Shown here: positions 51,797-64,000 of the stretch, one piece after another
Position numbering within the stretch: the first letter of the stretch is position 1
Layout: the number at the start of each line of letters is the position of its first letter
Assembly (NCBI GenBank): GCA_019054805.1
Contig: JAHQIY010000050.1
Coordinates: 62,001-126,000, forward strand
DNA length: 64,000 nt
DNA from: Brachionus manjavacas
Lineage: Eukaryota > Rotifera > Eurotatoria > Ploima > Brachionidae
Reading direction: 5' to 3'
Position numbers and translations under genes: made by a program
The notes under the pieces: generated by a model
The model's input: only the letters and a program-made list of their open reading frames with translations
Told to the model about the DNA's origin: nothing
The model's database searches: none

Positions 51797-54408
51797 TCTA
51801 TTCTAAGTGTTATTTTTAAATGTTTTAAATTAGTAAAAAATAATTTTGTTTAAAAAATTCCATACAATTGTTATTGTATATCACCGTGGTAACCCCGTAT
51901 CTCCAAGGTTTGATTTTTATAGATTTTTTTATTCGATAGTTAATTAATATTTATGGAAGGCATTAATATTTAAAAAAACAATGATTAATTACGCTATCAA
52001 ACAAGATTCAGAAGCTTATTACTGTTATTGCAACAGTCAATTAATAATAATTTAAAGAAACTTTTAAGTTACTATTTAAATATCATTTAAAAAAATAGTC
52101 TATATTCCAACTATTATCCTTTAACTGAAAATTAATTAGATTTTTTAACTTAAACTCTTTTTTTTTTATTCATTTATACTTAAGTAATTTGTTTTAAATG
52201 CTTCGAACTGAACATGAAGTCGGCTTAAAAATTATCTGAAATTTTAAATTAACATGGAATAAAAACAGAATTTCAATTTAGAAAAAAAAGTCTTCTGCTT
52301 ATAAATAATAAAATATAAAAATTTAAAATTCCTATTCTTAGTGTTATTTTTAAATGTTTTAAATTAGTAAAAAATAATTTTGTTTAAAAAATTCCATACA
52401 ATTGTTATTGTTTATCACCGTGGTAACCCCGTATCTCCAAGGTTTGATTTTTTTAGATTTTTTTATTCGATAGTTAATTAATATTTATGGAAGGCATTAA
52501 TATTTAAAAAAACAATGATTAATTACGCTATCAAACAAGAACCAGAAGCTTATTACGGTTATTGCAACAGTCAATTAATAATAATTTAAAGAAACTTTTA
52601 AGTTACTATTTTAATATCATTTAAAAAAATAGTCTATATTCCAACTATTATCCTTTAACTGAAAATTAATTAGATTTTTTAACTTAAACTCTTTTTTTTA
52701 TTCATTTATACTTAAGTAATTTGTTTTAAATGCTTCGAACTGAACATGAAGTCGGCTTAAAAATTATCTGAAATTTTAAATTAACATGGAATAAAAACAG
52801 AATTTCAATTTAGAAAAAAAGTCTTCTGCTTATAAATAATAAAATATAAAAATTTAAAATTCCTATTCTTAGTGTTATTTTTAAATGTTTTAAATTAGTA
52901 AAAAATAATTTTGTTTAAAAAATTCCATACAATTGTTATTGTTTATCACCGTGGTAACCCCGTATCTCCAAGGTTTGATTTTTTTAGATTTTTTTATTCG
53001 ATAGTTAATTAATATTTATGGAAGGCATTAATATTTAAAAAAACAATGATTAATTACGCTATCAAACAAGAACCAGAAGCTTATTACGGTTATTGCAACA
53101 GTCAATTAATAATAATTTAAAGAAACTTTTAAGTTACTATTTTAATATCATTTAAAAAAATAGTCTATATTCCAACTATTATCCTTTAACTGAAAATTAA
53201 TTAGATTTATTAACTTAAACTCTTTTTTTTTTATTCATTTATACTTAAGTAATTTGTTTTAAATGCTTCGAACTGAACATGAAGTCGGCTTAAAAATTAT
53301 CTGAAATTTTAAATTAACATGGAATAAAAACAGAATTTCAATTTAGAAAAAAAAGTCTTCTGCTTATAAATAATAAAATATAAAAATTTAAAATTCCTAT
53401 TCTTAGTGTTATTTTTAAATGTTTTAAATTAGTAAAAAATAATTTTGTTTAAAAAATTCCATACAATTGTTATTGTTTATCACCGTGGTAACCCCGTATC
53501 TCCAAGGTTTGATTTTTTTAGATTTTTTTATTCGATAGTTAATTAATATTTATGGAAGGCATTAATATTTAAAAAAACAATGATTAATTACGCTATCAAA
53601 CAAGAACCAGAAGCTTATTACGGTTATTGCAACAGTCAATTAATAATAATTTAAAGAAACTTTTAAGTTACTATTTTAATATCATTTAAAAAAATAGTCT
53701 ATATTCCAACTATTATCCTTTAACTGAAAATTAATTAGATTTTTTAACTTAAACTCTTTTTTTTATTCATTTATACTTAAGTAATTTGTTTTAAATGCTT
53801 CGAACTGAACATGAAGTCGGCTTAAAAATTATCTGAAATTTTAAATTAACATGGAATAAAAACAGAATTTCAATTTAGAAAAAAAGTCTTCTGCTTATAA
53901 ATAATAAAATATAAAAATTTAAAATTCCTATTCTTAGTGTTATTTTTAAATGTTTTAAATTAGTAAAAAATAATTTTGTTTAAAAAATTCCATACAATTG
54001 TTATTGTTTATCACCGTGGTAACCCCGTATCTCCAAGGTTTGATTTTTATAGATTTTTTTATTCGATAGTTAATTAATATTTATGGAAGGCATTAATATT
54101 TAAAAAAACAATGATTAATTACGCTATCAAACAAGAACCAGAAGCTTATTACGGTTATTGCAACAGTCAATTAATAATAATTTAAAGAAACTTTTAAGTT
54201 ACTATTTTAATATCATTTAAAAAAATAGTCTATATTCCAACTATTATCCTTTAACTGAAAATTAATTAGATTTTTTAACTTAAACTCTTTTTTTTTTATT
54301 CATTTATACTTAAGTAATTTGTTTTAAATGCTTCGAACTGAACATGAAGTCGGCTTAAAAATTATCTGAAATTTTAAATTAACATGGAATAAAAACAGAA
54401 TTTCAATT
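51797..54408 (+). repeat. SatG, forward block 2, five units
   Basis: Marker at 51891, 52415, 52946, 53480 and 54011 (524-534 bp spacing). The first unit has the gene-proximal variant as at 47627. Differences between units are mainly lengths of A/T runs. Ends at junction J2. Confidence 0.93.
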
Positions 54409-54422
54409 AATCATTGTTTTTT
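54398..54422. other. Inversion junction J2 (palindrome centre)
   Basis: cagaatttcaatt joined to aatcattgttttttt, the same breakpoint and the same sequence as J1. The forward and inverted arms around it differ in length (2.6 and 8.1 kb). Confidence 0.88.
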
Positions 54423-57400
54423 TAAATATTAATGCCTTCCATAAATATTAATTAACTATCGAATAAAAAAATCTATAAAAATCAAACCTTGGAGATACGG
54501 GGTTACCACGGTGATAAACAATAACAATTGTATGGAATTTTTTAAACAAAATTATTTTTTACTAATTTAAAACATTTAAAAATAACACTAAGAATAGGAA
54601 TTTTAAATTTTTATATTTTATTATTTATAAGCAGAAGACTTTTTTCTAAATTGAAATTCTGTTTTTATTCCATGTTAATTTAAAATTTCAGATAATTTTT
54701 AAGCCGACTTCATGTTCAGTTCGAAGCATTTAAAACAAATTACTTAAGTATAAATGAATAAAAAAAAAAGAGTTTAAGTTAAAAAATCTAATTAATTTTC
54801 AGTTAAAGGATAATAGTTGGAATATAGACTATTTTTCTAAATGATATTAAAATAGTAACTTAAAAGTTTCTTTAAATTATTATTAATTGACTGTTGCAAT
54901 AACCGTAATAAGCTTCTGGTTCTTGTTTGATAGCGTAATTAATCATTGTTTTTTAAATATTAATGCCTTCCATAAATATTAATTAACTATCGAATAAAAA
55001 AATCTATAAAAATCAAACCTTGGAGATACGGGGTTACCACGGTGATAAACAATAACAATTGTATGGAATTTTTTAAACAAAATTATTTTTTACTAATTTA
55101 AAACATTTAAAAATAACACTAAGAATAGAATTTTAAATTTTTATATTTTATTATTTATAAGCAGAAGACTTTTTTTCTAAATTGAAATTCTGTTTTTATT
55201 CCATGTTAATTTAAAATTTCAGATAATTTTTAAGCCGACTTCATGTTCAGTTCGAAGCATTTAAAACAAATTACTTAAGTATAAATGAATAAAAAAAAGA
55301 GTTTAAGTTAAAAAATCTAATTAATTTTCAGTTAAAGGATAATAGTTGGAATATAGACTATTTTTTAAATGATATTTAAATAGTAACTTAAAAGTTTCTT
55401 TAAATTATTATTAATTGACTGTTGCAATAACCGTAATAAGCTTCTGGTTCTTGTTTGATAGCGTAATTAATCATTGTTTTTTTAAATATTAATGCCTTCC
55501 ATAAATATTAATTAACTATCGAATAAAAAAATCTATAAAAATCAAACCTTGGAGATACGGGGTTACCACGGTGATAAACAATAACAATTGTATGGAATTT
55601 TTTAAACAAAATTATTTTTTACTAATTTAAAACATTTAAAAATAACACTAAGAATAGGAATTTTAAATTTTTATATTTTATTATTTATAAGCAGAAGACT
55701 TTTTCTAAATTGAAATTCTGTCTTTATTCCATGTTAATTTAAAATTTCAGATAATTTTTAAGCCGACTTCATGTTCAGTTCGAAGCATTTAAAACAAATT
55801 ACTTAAGTATAAATGAATAAAAAAAAGAGTTTAAGTTAAAAAATCTAATTAATTTTCAGTTAAAGGATAATAGTTGGAATATAGACTATTTTTTTAAATG
55901 ATATTTAAATAGTAACTTAAAAGTTTCTTTAAATTATTATTAATTGACTGTTGCAATAACCGTAATAAGCTTCTGGTTCTTGTTTGATAGCGTAATTAAT
56001 CATTGTTTTTTTAAATATTAATGCCTTCCATAAATATTAATTAACTATCGAATAAAAAATCTATAAAAATCAAACCTTGGAGATACGGGGTTACCACGGT
56101 GATAAACAATAACAATTGTATGGAATTTTTTAAACAAAATTATTTTTTACTAATTTAAAACATTTAAAAATAACACTAAGAATAGGAATTTTAAATTTTT
56201 ATATTTTATTATTTATAAGCAGAAGACTTTTTTTTCTAAATTGAAATTCTGTTTTTATTCCATGTTAATTTAAAATTTCAGATAATTTTTAAGCCGACTT
56301 CATGTTCAGTTCGAAGCATTTAAAACAAATTACTTAAGTATAAATGAATAAAAAAAAAAGAGTTTAAGTTAAAAAATCTAATTAATTTTCAGTTAAAGGA
56401 TAATAGTTGGAATATAGACTATTTTTTAAATGATATTAAAATAGTAACTTAAAAGTTTCTTTAAATTATTATTAATTGACTGTTGCAATAACCGTAATAA
56501 GCTTCTGGTTCTTGTTTGATAGCGTAATTAATCATTGTTTTTTTAAATATTAATGCCTTCCATAAATATTAATTAACTATCGAATAAAAAAATCTAAAAA
56601 AATCAAACCTTGGAGATACGGGGTTACCACGGTGATAAACAATAACAATTGTATGGAATTTTTTAAACAAAATTATTTTTTACTAATTTAAAACATTTAA
56701 AAATAACACTAAGAATAGGAATTTTAAATTTTTATATTTTATTATTTATAAGCAGAAGACTTTTTTCTAAATTGAAATTCTGTTTTTATTCCATGTTAAT
56801 TTAAAATTTCAGATAATTTTTAAGCCGACTTCATGTTCAGTTCGAAGCATTTAAAACAAATTACTTAAGTATAAATGAATAAAAAAAAAGAGTTTAAGTT
56901 AAAAAATCTAATTAATTTTCAGTTAAAGGATAATAGTTGGAATATAGACTATTTTTCTAAATGATATTTAAAATAGTAACTTAAAAGTTTCTTTAAATTA
57001 TTATTAATTGACTGTTGCAATAACCGTAATAAGCTTCTGGTTCTTGTTTGATAGCGTAATTAATCATTGTTTTTTTAAATATTAATGCCTTCCATAAATA
57101 TTAATTAACTATCGAATAAAAAAATCTATAAAAATCAAACCTTGGAGATACGGGGTTACCACGGTGATAAACAATAACAATTGTATGGAATTTTTTAAAC
57201 AAAATTATTTTTACTAATTTAAAACAATTAAAAATAACACTAAGAATAGGAATTTTAAATTTTTATATTTTATTATTTATAAGCAGAAGACTTTTTTCTA
57301 AATTGAAATTCTGTTTTTATTCCATGTTAATTTAAAATTTCAGATAATTTTTAAGCCGACTTCATGTTCAGTTCGAAGCATTTAAAACAAATTACTTAAG

Positions 57401-60400
57401 TATAAATGAATAAAAAAAAGAGTTTAAGTTAAAAAATCTAATTAATTTTCAGTTAAAGGATAATAGTTGGAATATAGACTATTTTTCTAAATGATATTTA
57501 AATAGTAACTTAAAAGTTTCTTTAAATTATTATTAATTGACTGTTGCAATAACCGTAATAAGCTTCTGGTTCTTGTTTGATAGCGTAATTAATCATTGTT
57601 TTTTAAATATTAATGCCTTCCATAAATATTAATTAACTATCGAATAAAAAAATCTATAAAAATCAAACCTTGGAGATACGGGGTTACCACGGTGATAAAC
57701 AATAACAATTGTATGGAATTTTTAAACAAAATTATTTTTTACTAATTTAAAACATTTAAAAATAACACTAAGAATAGGAATTTTAAATTTTTATATTTTA
57801 TTATTTATAAGCAGAAGACTTTTTTCTAAATTGAAATTCTGTTTTTATTCCATGTTAATTTAAAATTTCAGATAATTTTTAAGCCGACTTCATGTTCAGT
57901 TCGAAGCATTTAAAACAAATTACTTAAGTATAAATGAATAAAAAAAAAGAGTTTAAGTTAAAAAATCTAATTAATTTTCAGTTAAAGGATAATAGTTGGA
58001 ATATAGACTATTTTTTTAAATGATATTAAAATAGTAACTTAAAAGTTTCTTTAAATTATTATTAATTGACTGTTGCAATAACCGTAATAAGCTTCTGGTT
58101 CTTGTTTGATAGCGTAATTAATCATTGTTTTTTAAATATTAATGCCTTCCATAAATATTAATTAACTATCGAATAAAAAAATCTAAAAAAATCAAACCTT
58201 GGAGATACGGGGTTACCACGGTGATAAACAATAACAATTGTATGGAATTTTTTAAACAAAATTATTTTTTACTAATTTAAAACATTTAAAAATAACACTA
58301 AGAATAGGAATTTTAAATTTTTATATTTTATTATTTATAAGCAGAAGACTTTTTTTCTAAATTGAAATTCTGTTTTTATTCCATGTTAATTTAAAATTTC
58401 AGATAATTTTTAAGCCGACTTCATGTTCAGTTCGAAGCATTTAAAACAAATTACTTAAGTATAAATGAATAAAAAAAAAGAGTTTAAGTTAAAAAATCTA
58501 ATTAATTTTCAGTTAAAGGATAATAGTTGGAATATAGACTATTTTTTAAATGATATTAAAATAGTAACTTAAAAGTTTCTTTAAATTATTATTAATTGAC
58601 TGTTGCAATAACCGTAATAAGCTTCTGGTTCTTGTTTGATAGCGTAATTAATCATTGTTTTTAAATATTAATGCCTTCCATAAATATTAATTAACTATCG
58701 AATAAAAAAATCTATAAAAATCAAACCTTGGAGATACGGGGTTACCACGGTGATAAACAATAACAATTGTATGGAATTTTTTAAACAAAATTATTTTTTA
58801 CTAATTTAAAACATTTAAAAATAACACTAAGAATAGGAATTTTAAATTTTTATATTTTATTATTTATAAGCAGAAGACTTTTTTTCTAAATTGAAATTCT
58901 GTTTTTATTCCATGTTAATTTAAAATTTCAGATAATTTTTAAGCCGACTTCATGTTCAGTTCGAAGCATTTAAAACAAATTACTTAAGTATAAATGAATA
59001 AAAAAAAGAGTTTAAGTTAAAAAATCTAATTAATTTTCAGTTAAAGGATAATAGTTGGAATATAGACTATTTTTAAATGATATTAAAATAGTAACTTAAA
59101 AGTTTCTTTAAATTATTATTAATTGACTGTTGCAATAACCGTAATAAGCTTCTGGTTCTTGTTTGATAGCGTAATTAATCATTGTTTTTTAAATATTAAT
59201 GCCTTCCATAAATATTAATTTACTATCGAATAAAAAATCTAAAAAAATCAAACCTTGGAGATACGGGGTTACCACGGTGATAAACAATAACAATTGTATG
59301 GAATTTTTTAAACAAAATTATTTTTTACTAATTTAAAACATTTAAAAATAACACTAAGAATAGGAATTTTAAATTTTTATATTTTATTATTTATAAGCAG
59401 AAGACTTTTTTTCTAAATTGAAATTCTGTTTTTATTCCATGTTAATTTAAAATTTCAGATAATTTTTAAGCCGACTTCATGTTCAGTTCGAAGCATTTAA
59501 AACAAATTACTTAAGTATAAATGAATAAAAAAAAAGAGTTTAAGTTAAAAAATCTAATTAATTTTCAGTTAAAGGATAATAGTTGGAATATAGACTATTT
59601 TTTTAAATGATATTAAAATAGTAACTTAAAAGTTTCTTTAAATTATTATTAATTGACTGTTGCAATAACCGTAATAAGCTTCTGGTTCTTGTTTGATAGC
59701 GTAATTAATCATTGTTTTTTTAAATATTAATGCCTTCCATAAATATTAATTTACTATCGAATAAAAAAATCTAAAAAAATCAAACCTTGGAGATACGGGG
59801 TTACCACGGTGATAAACAATAACAATTGTATGGAATTTTTTAAACAAAATTATTTTTTACTAATTTAAAACATTTAAAAATAACACTAAGAATAGGAATT
59901 TTAAATTTTTATATTTTATTATTTATAAGCAGAAGACTTTTTTTTCTAAATTGAAATTCTGTTTTTATTCCATGTTAATATAAAATTTCAGATAATTTTT
60001 AAGCCGACTTCATGTTCAGTTCGAAGCATTTAAAACAAATTACTTAAGTATAAATGAATAAAAAAAAGAGTTTAAGTTAAAAAATCTAATTAATTTTCAG
60101 TTAAAGGATAATAGTTGGAATATAGACTATTTTTTTAAATGATATTTAAATAGTAACTTAAAAGTTTCTTTAAATTATTATTAATTGACTGTTGCAATAA
60201 CCGTAATAAGCTTCTGGTTCTTGTTTGATAGCGTAATTAATCATTGTTTTTTTAAATATTAATGCCTTCCATAAATATTAATTAACTATCGAATAAAAAA
60301 ATCTAAAAAAATCAAACCTTGGAGATACGGGGTTACCACGGTGATAAACAATAACAATTGTATGGAATTTTTTAAACAAAATTATTTTTTACTAATTTAA

Positions 60401-62556
60401 AACATTTAAAAATAACACTAAGAATAGGAATTTTAAATTTTTATATTTTATTATTTATAAGCAGAAGACTTTTTTCTAAATTGAAATTCTGTTTTTATTC
60501 CATGTTAATTTAAAATTTCAGATAATTTTTAAGCCGACTTCATGTTCAGTTCGAAGCATTTAAAACAAATTACTTAAGTATAAATGAATAAAAAAAAAAG
60601 AGTTTAAGTTAAAAAATCTAATTAATTTTCAGTTAAAGGATAATAGTTGGAATATAGACTATTTTTTTAAATGATATTTAAATAGTAACTTAAAAGTTTC
60701 TTTAAATTATTATTAATTGACTGTTGCAATAACCGTAATAAGCTTCTGGTTCTTGTTTGATAGCGTAATTAATCATTGTTTTTTTAAATATTAATGCCTT
60801 CCATAAATATTAATTAACTATCGAATAAAAAAATCTATAAAAATCAAACCTTGGAGATACGGGGTTACCACGGTGATAAACAATAACAATTGTATGGAAT
60901 TTTTAAACAAAATTATTTTTTACTAATTTAAAACATTTAAAAATAACACTAAGAATAGGAATTTTAAATTTTTATATTTTATTATTTATAAGCAGAAGAC
61001 TTTTTTTTCTAAATTGAAATTCTGTTTTTATTCCATGTTAATTTAAAATTTCAGATAATTTTTAAGCCGACTTCATGTTCAGTTCGAAGCATTTAAAACA
61101 AATTACTTAAGTATAAATGAATAAAAAAAAAAGAATCTAAGTTAAAAAATCTAATTAATTTTCAGTTAAAGGATAATAGTTGGAATATAGACTATTTTTC
61201 TAAATGATATTTAAATAGTAACTTAAAAGTTTCTTTAAATTATTATTAATTGACTGTTGCAATAACCGTAATAAGCTTCTGGTTCTTGTTTGATAGCGTA
61301 ATTAATCATTGTTTTTTTAAATATTAATGCCTTCCATAAATATTAATTAACTATCGAATAAAAAATCTAAAAAAATCAAACCTTGGAGATACGGGGTTAC
61401 CACGGTGATAAACAATAACAATTGTATGGAATTTTTTAAACAAAATTATTTTTTACTAATTTAAAACATTTAAAAATAACACTAAGAATAGGAATTTTAA
61501 ATTTTTATATTTTATTATTTATAAGCAGAAGACTTTTTTTCTAAATTGAAATTCTGTTTTTATTCCATGTTAATTTAAAATTTCAGATAATTTTTAAGCC
61601 GACTTCATGTTCAGTTCGAAGCATTTAAAACAAATTACTTAAGTATAAATTAATAAAAAAAAAAAGAGTTTAAGTTAAAAAATCTAATTAATTTTCAGTT
61701 AAAGGATAATAGTTGGAATATAGACTATTTTTCTAAATGATATTTAAATAGTAACTTAAAAGTTTCTTTAAATTATTATTAATTGACTGTTGCAATAACA
61801 GTAATAAGCTTCTGAATCTTGTTTGATAGCGTAATTAATCATTGTTTTTAAATATTAATGCCTTCCATAAATATTAATTAACTATCGAATAAAAAAATCT
61901 ATAAAAATCAAACCTTGGAGATACGGGGTTACCACGGTGATAAACAATAACAATTGTATGGAATTTTTTAAACAAAATTATTTTTTACTAATTTAAAACA
62001 TTTAAAAATAACACTAAGAATAGGAATTTTAAATTTTTATATTTTATTATTTATAATCAGCAGACATTTTTTTCTAAATTGAAATTCTGTTTTTATTCCA
62101 TGTTAATTTAAAATTTCAGATAATTTTTAAGCCGACTTCATGTTCAGTTCGAAGCATTTAAAACAAATTACTTAAGTATAAATTAATAAAAAAAAAAGAG
62201 TTTAAGTTAAAAAATCTAATTAATTTTCAGTTAAAGGATAATAGTTGGAATATAGACTATTTTTCTAAATGATATTTAAATAGTAACTTAAAAGTTTCTT
62301 TAAATTATTATTAATTGACTGTTGCAATAACAGTAATAAGCTTCTGAATCTTGTTTGATAGCGTAATTAATCATTGTTTTTAAATATTAATGCCTTCCAT
62401 AAATATTAATTAACTATCGAATAAAAAAATCTATAAAAATCAAACCTTGGAGATACGGGGTTACCACGGTGATATACAATAACAATTGTATGGAATTTTT
62501 TAAACAAAATTATTTTTTACTAATTTAAAACATTTAAAAATAACACTTAGAATAGA
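54409..62556 (-). repeat. SatG, inverted block 2, about 16 units
   Basis: Reverse marker ttaccacggtga at 54503, 55034, 55563, 56091, 56624, 57156, 57684, 58213, 58742, 59269, 59801, 60333, 60865, 61397, 61929 and 62461; spacing 527-533 bp. The last two units carry the gene-proximal variant (acagtaataagcttctgaat). The final unit joins the GTPase leader of copy 3. Each unit has one GC-rich box (the marker region) in an otherwise AT-rich sequence. Confidence 0.94.
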
Positions 62557-62600
62557 GAATAGAAGATTCAAATTTACAAGTTACCAATATTTAGTTAACT

Positions 62601-63248
62601 ATGATTGGAAATTCGAAAAAAGAAGAGTCAAATAATGTTGTCGAAAGTATTAAATTAAACAAAGTTTCAGAAATTATAAAAATATTTGAAAATGATTGTT
62701 CTGAAAAAAGTATTTCGTTTAAAAAATGCAACAACGCCAAACTTTCCCGAAACGTGAGAAAAGATATAAATGAAAATAAAAATACTCAATTGTCATTAGA
62801 AGAAAAAAACATAAGAGAAGATTCAAACCAAAAAGCTGAGAACATTCAGGTTATGATTGAAAATCCTAAAATAGGAGAAATAAATGAAGCGGTAGAAATA
62901 ACTCAATTTACCAAATTTTTGGATCTTAAAAAAATGATGAGTTTAAAAAGTCCAAATCCTGATCAGTTTGAAATTGAATTTAACAAAATAATTCTTGAAG
63001 AATTAAATGCCGAAGACTTGGTTAAATGGTTTAAAAATGGGAAATCACTACCGTCTGAACTCAAACCATATCTTTTGGACAATTTGAAAAGAATCAAGCG
63101 ATTTGATTCAATAATAAAACAACTATCTAAAATAGCTTACTGCAATGCCAGCATTGATTCAAAAACTAAACAACTCCTTGAATTTAAAATTCCTATTCTT
63201 AGTGTTATTTTTAAATGTTTTAAATTAGTAAAAAATAATTTTGTTTAA
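62601..63248 (+). pseudogene. Truncated GTPase copy 3 (N-terminal 194 codons)
   Basis: Opposite orientation to the other two. Codons 1-194 are identical to the full gene. The copy breaks after KQLLE inside aatt, shared with the satellite, and continues for 21 satellite-derived codons (FKIPILSVIFKCFKLVKNNF) to TAA at 63246-63248. No G domain. Same 45-bp leader upstream. Confidence 0.88.
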
Positions 63249-64000
63249 AAAATTCCATACAATTGTTATTGTTTATCACCGTGGTAACCCCGTATCTCCA
63301 AGGTTTGATTTTTATAGATTTTTTTATTCGATAGTTAATTAATATTTATGGAAGGCATTAATATTTAAAAAAACAATGATTAATTACGCTATCAAACAAG
63401 AACCAGAAGCTTATTACGGTTATTGCAACAGTCAATTAATAATAATTTAAAGAAACTTTTAAGTTACTATTTAAATATCATTTAGAAAAATAGTCTATAT
63501 TCCAACTATTATCCTTTAACTGAAAATTAATTAGATTTTTAACTTAAACTCTTTTTTTTATTCATTTATACTTAAGTAATTTGTTTTAAATGCTTCGAAC
63601 TGAACATGAAGTCGGCTTAAAAATTATCTGAAATTTTAAATTAACATGGAATAAAAACAGAATTTCAATTTAGAAAAAAAAGTCTTCTGCTTATAAATAA
63701 TAAAATATAAAAATTTAAAATTCCTATTCTTAGTGTTATTTTTAAATGTTTTAAATTAGTAAAAAATAATTTTGTTTAAAAAATTCCATACAATTGTTAT
63801 TGTTTATCACCGTGGTAACCCCGTATCTCCAAGGTTTGATTTTTATAGATTTTTTATTCGATAGTTAATTAATATTTATGGAAGGCATTAATATTTAAAA
63901 AAACAATGATTAATTACGCTATCAAACAAGAACCAGAAGCTTATTACGGTTATTGCAACAGTCAATTAATAATAATTTAAAGAAACTTTTAAGTTACTAT
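63181..64000 (+). repeat. SatG, forward block 3, two or more units to the window end
   Basis: Marker at 63276 and 63807 (531 bp). The block continues past the window edge, so the full array length is unknown. It begins directly at the copy 3 breakpoint. Confidence 0.92.

Noticed and set aside
54409..62556. Regular repeat array as a CRISPR
   Set aside because: Units are ~530 bp and near-identical along their whole length, with no unique spacers, in an animal-type genome. It is a satellite.

Overview
The window looks like nuclear DNA from an AT-rich animal. Animal-type genes (an SMPD4-like sphingomyelinase, a laccase-type multicopper oxidase, broken LDL-receptor-related sequence, a very large inducible GTPase), very short introns (about 45-65 bp) and dense mobile-element debris all point that way. 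A monogonont rotifer such as Brachionus fits best, but this is inference; another AT-rich invertebrate is possible. The code is standard: three long genes end in TGA, TAG and TAA and have no in-frame stops. No tRNA, rRNA or CRISPR was seen.

Layout. 1-5.9 kb: AT-rich DNA with a broken GIN/KRBA2-type integrase (242-962), a piggyBac-like remnant and short repeats, ending in a 350-bp inverted-repeat element (5111-5460) with a perfect 9-bp target duplication. 5.95-8.2 kb: intronless SMPD4-like gene (+). 9.47-11.4 kb: secreted multicopper oxidase (-). 14.2-16.2 kb: 5'-truncated Ty3/Gypsy element (-) with a 170-bp LTR. 16.2-25.9 kb: a large decayed Helentron (-): Rep, Pif1-like helicase, C-terminal endonuclease, 21-residue repeats and, unexpectedly, a ubiquitin-specific protease (USP) domain. 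26.6-28.2 kb: broken LRP-like pseudogene. 28.4-38.5 kb: a second 9-bp-duplication element, a GC-rich retroelement RNase H end with a ~350-bp fold-back, a decayed DDE-type transposase, a Ulp1 protease joined to a RING finger, and a multi-exon coiled-coil gene with an exon-block duplication. 39.6-42.2 kb: an internally deleted second Helentron.

42.5-64 kb: an intact 1,685-residue VLIG/GVIN-type GTPase gene (-), followed upstream by a ~530-bp satellite in at least 27 units. The satellite carries two truncated gene copies (49695-51752 and 62601-63180) and is arranged as two large palindromes whose inversion junctions are identical. Every gene copy starts about 45 bp from a satellite edge, so the GTPase promoter probably lies in or next to satellite DNA.

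The genes do not form an operon or pathway. Two or three host genes are embedded in transposon fragments, followed by one actively rearranging gene-plus-satellite locus. Mobile-element reading frames carry many stops and shifts and are annotated as remnants.
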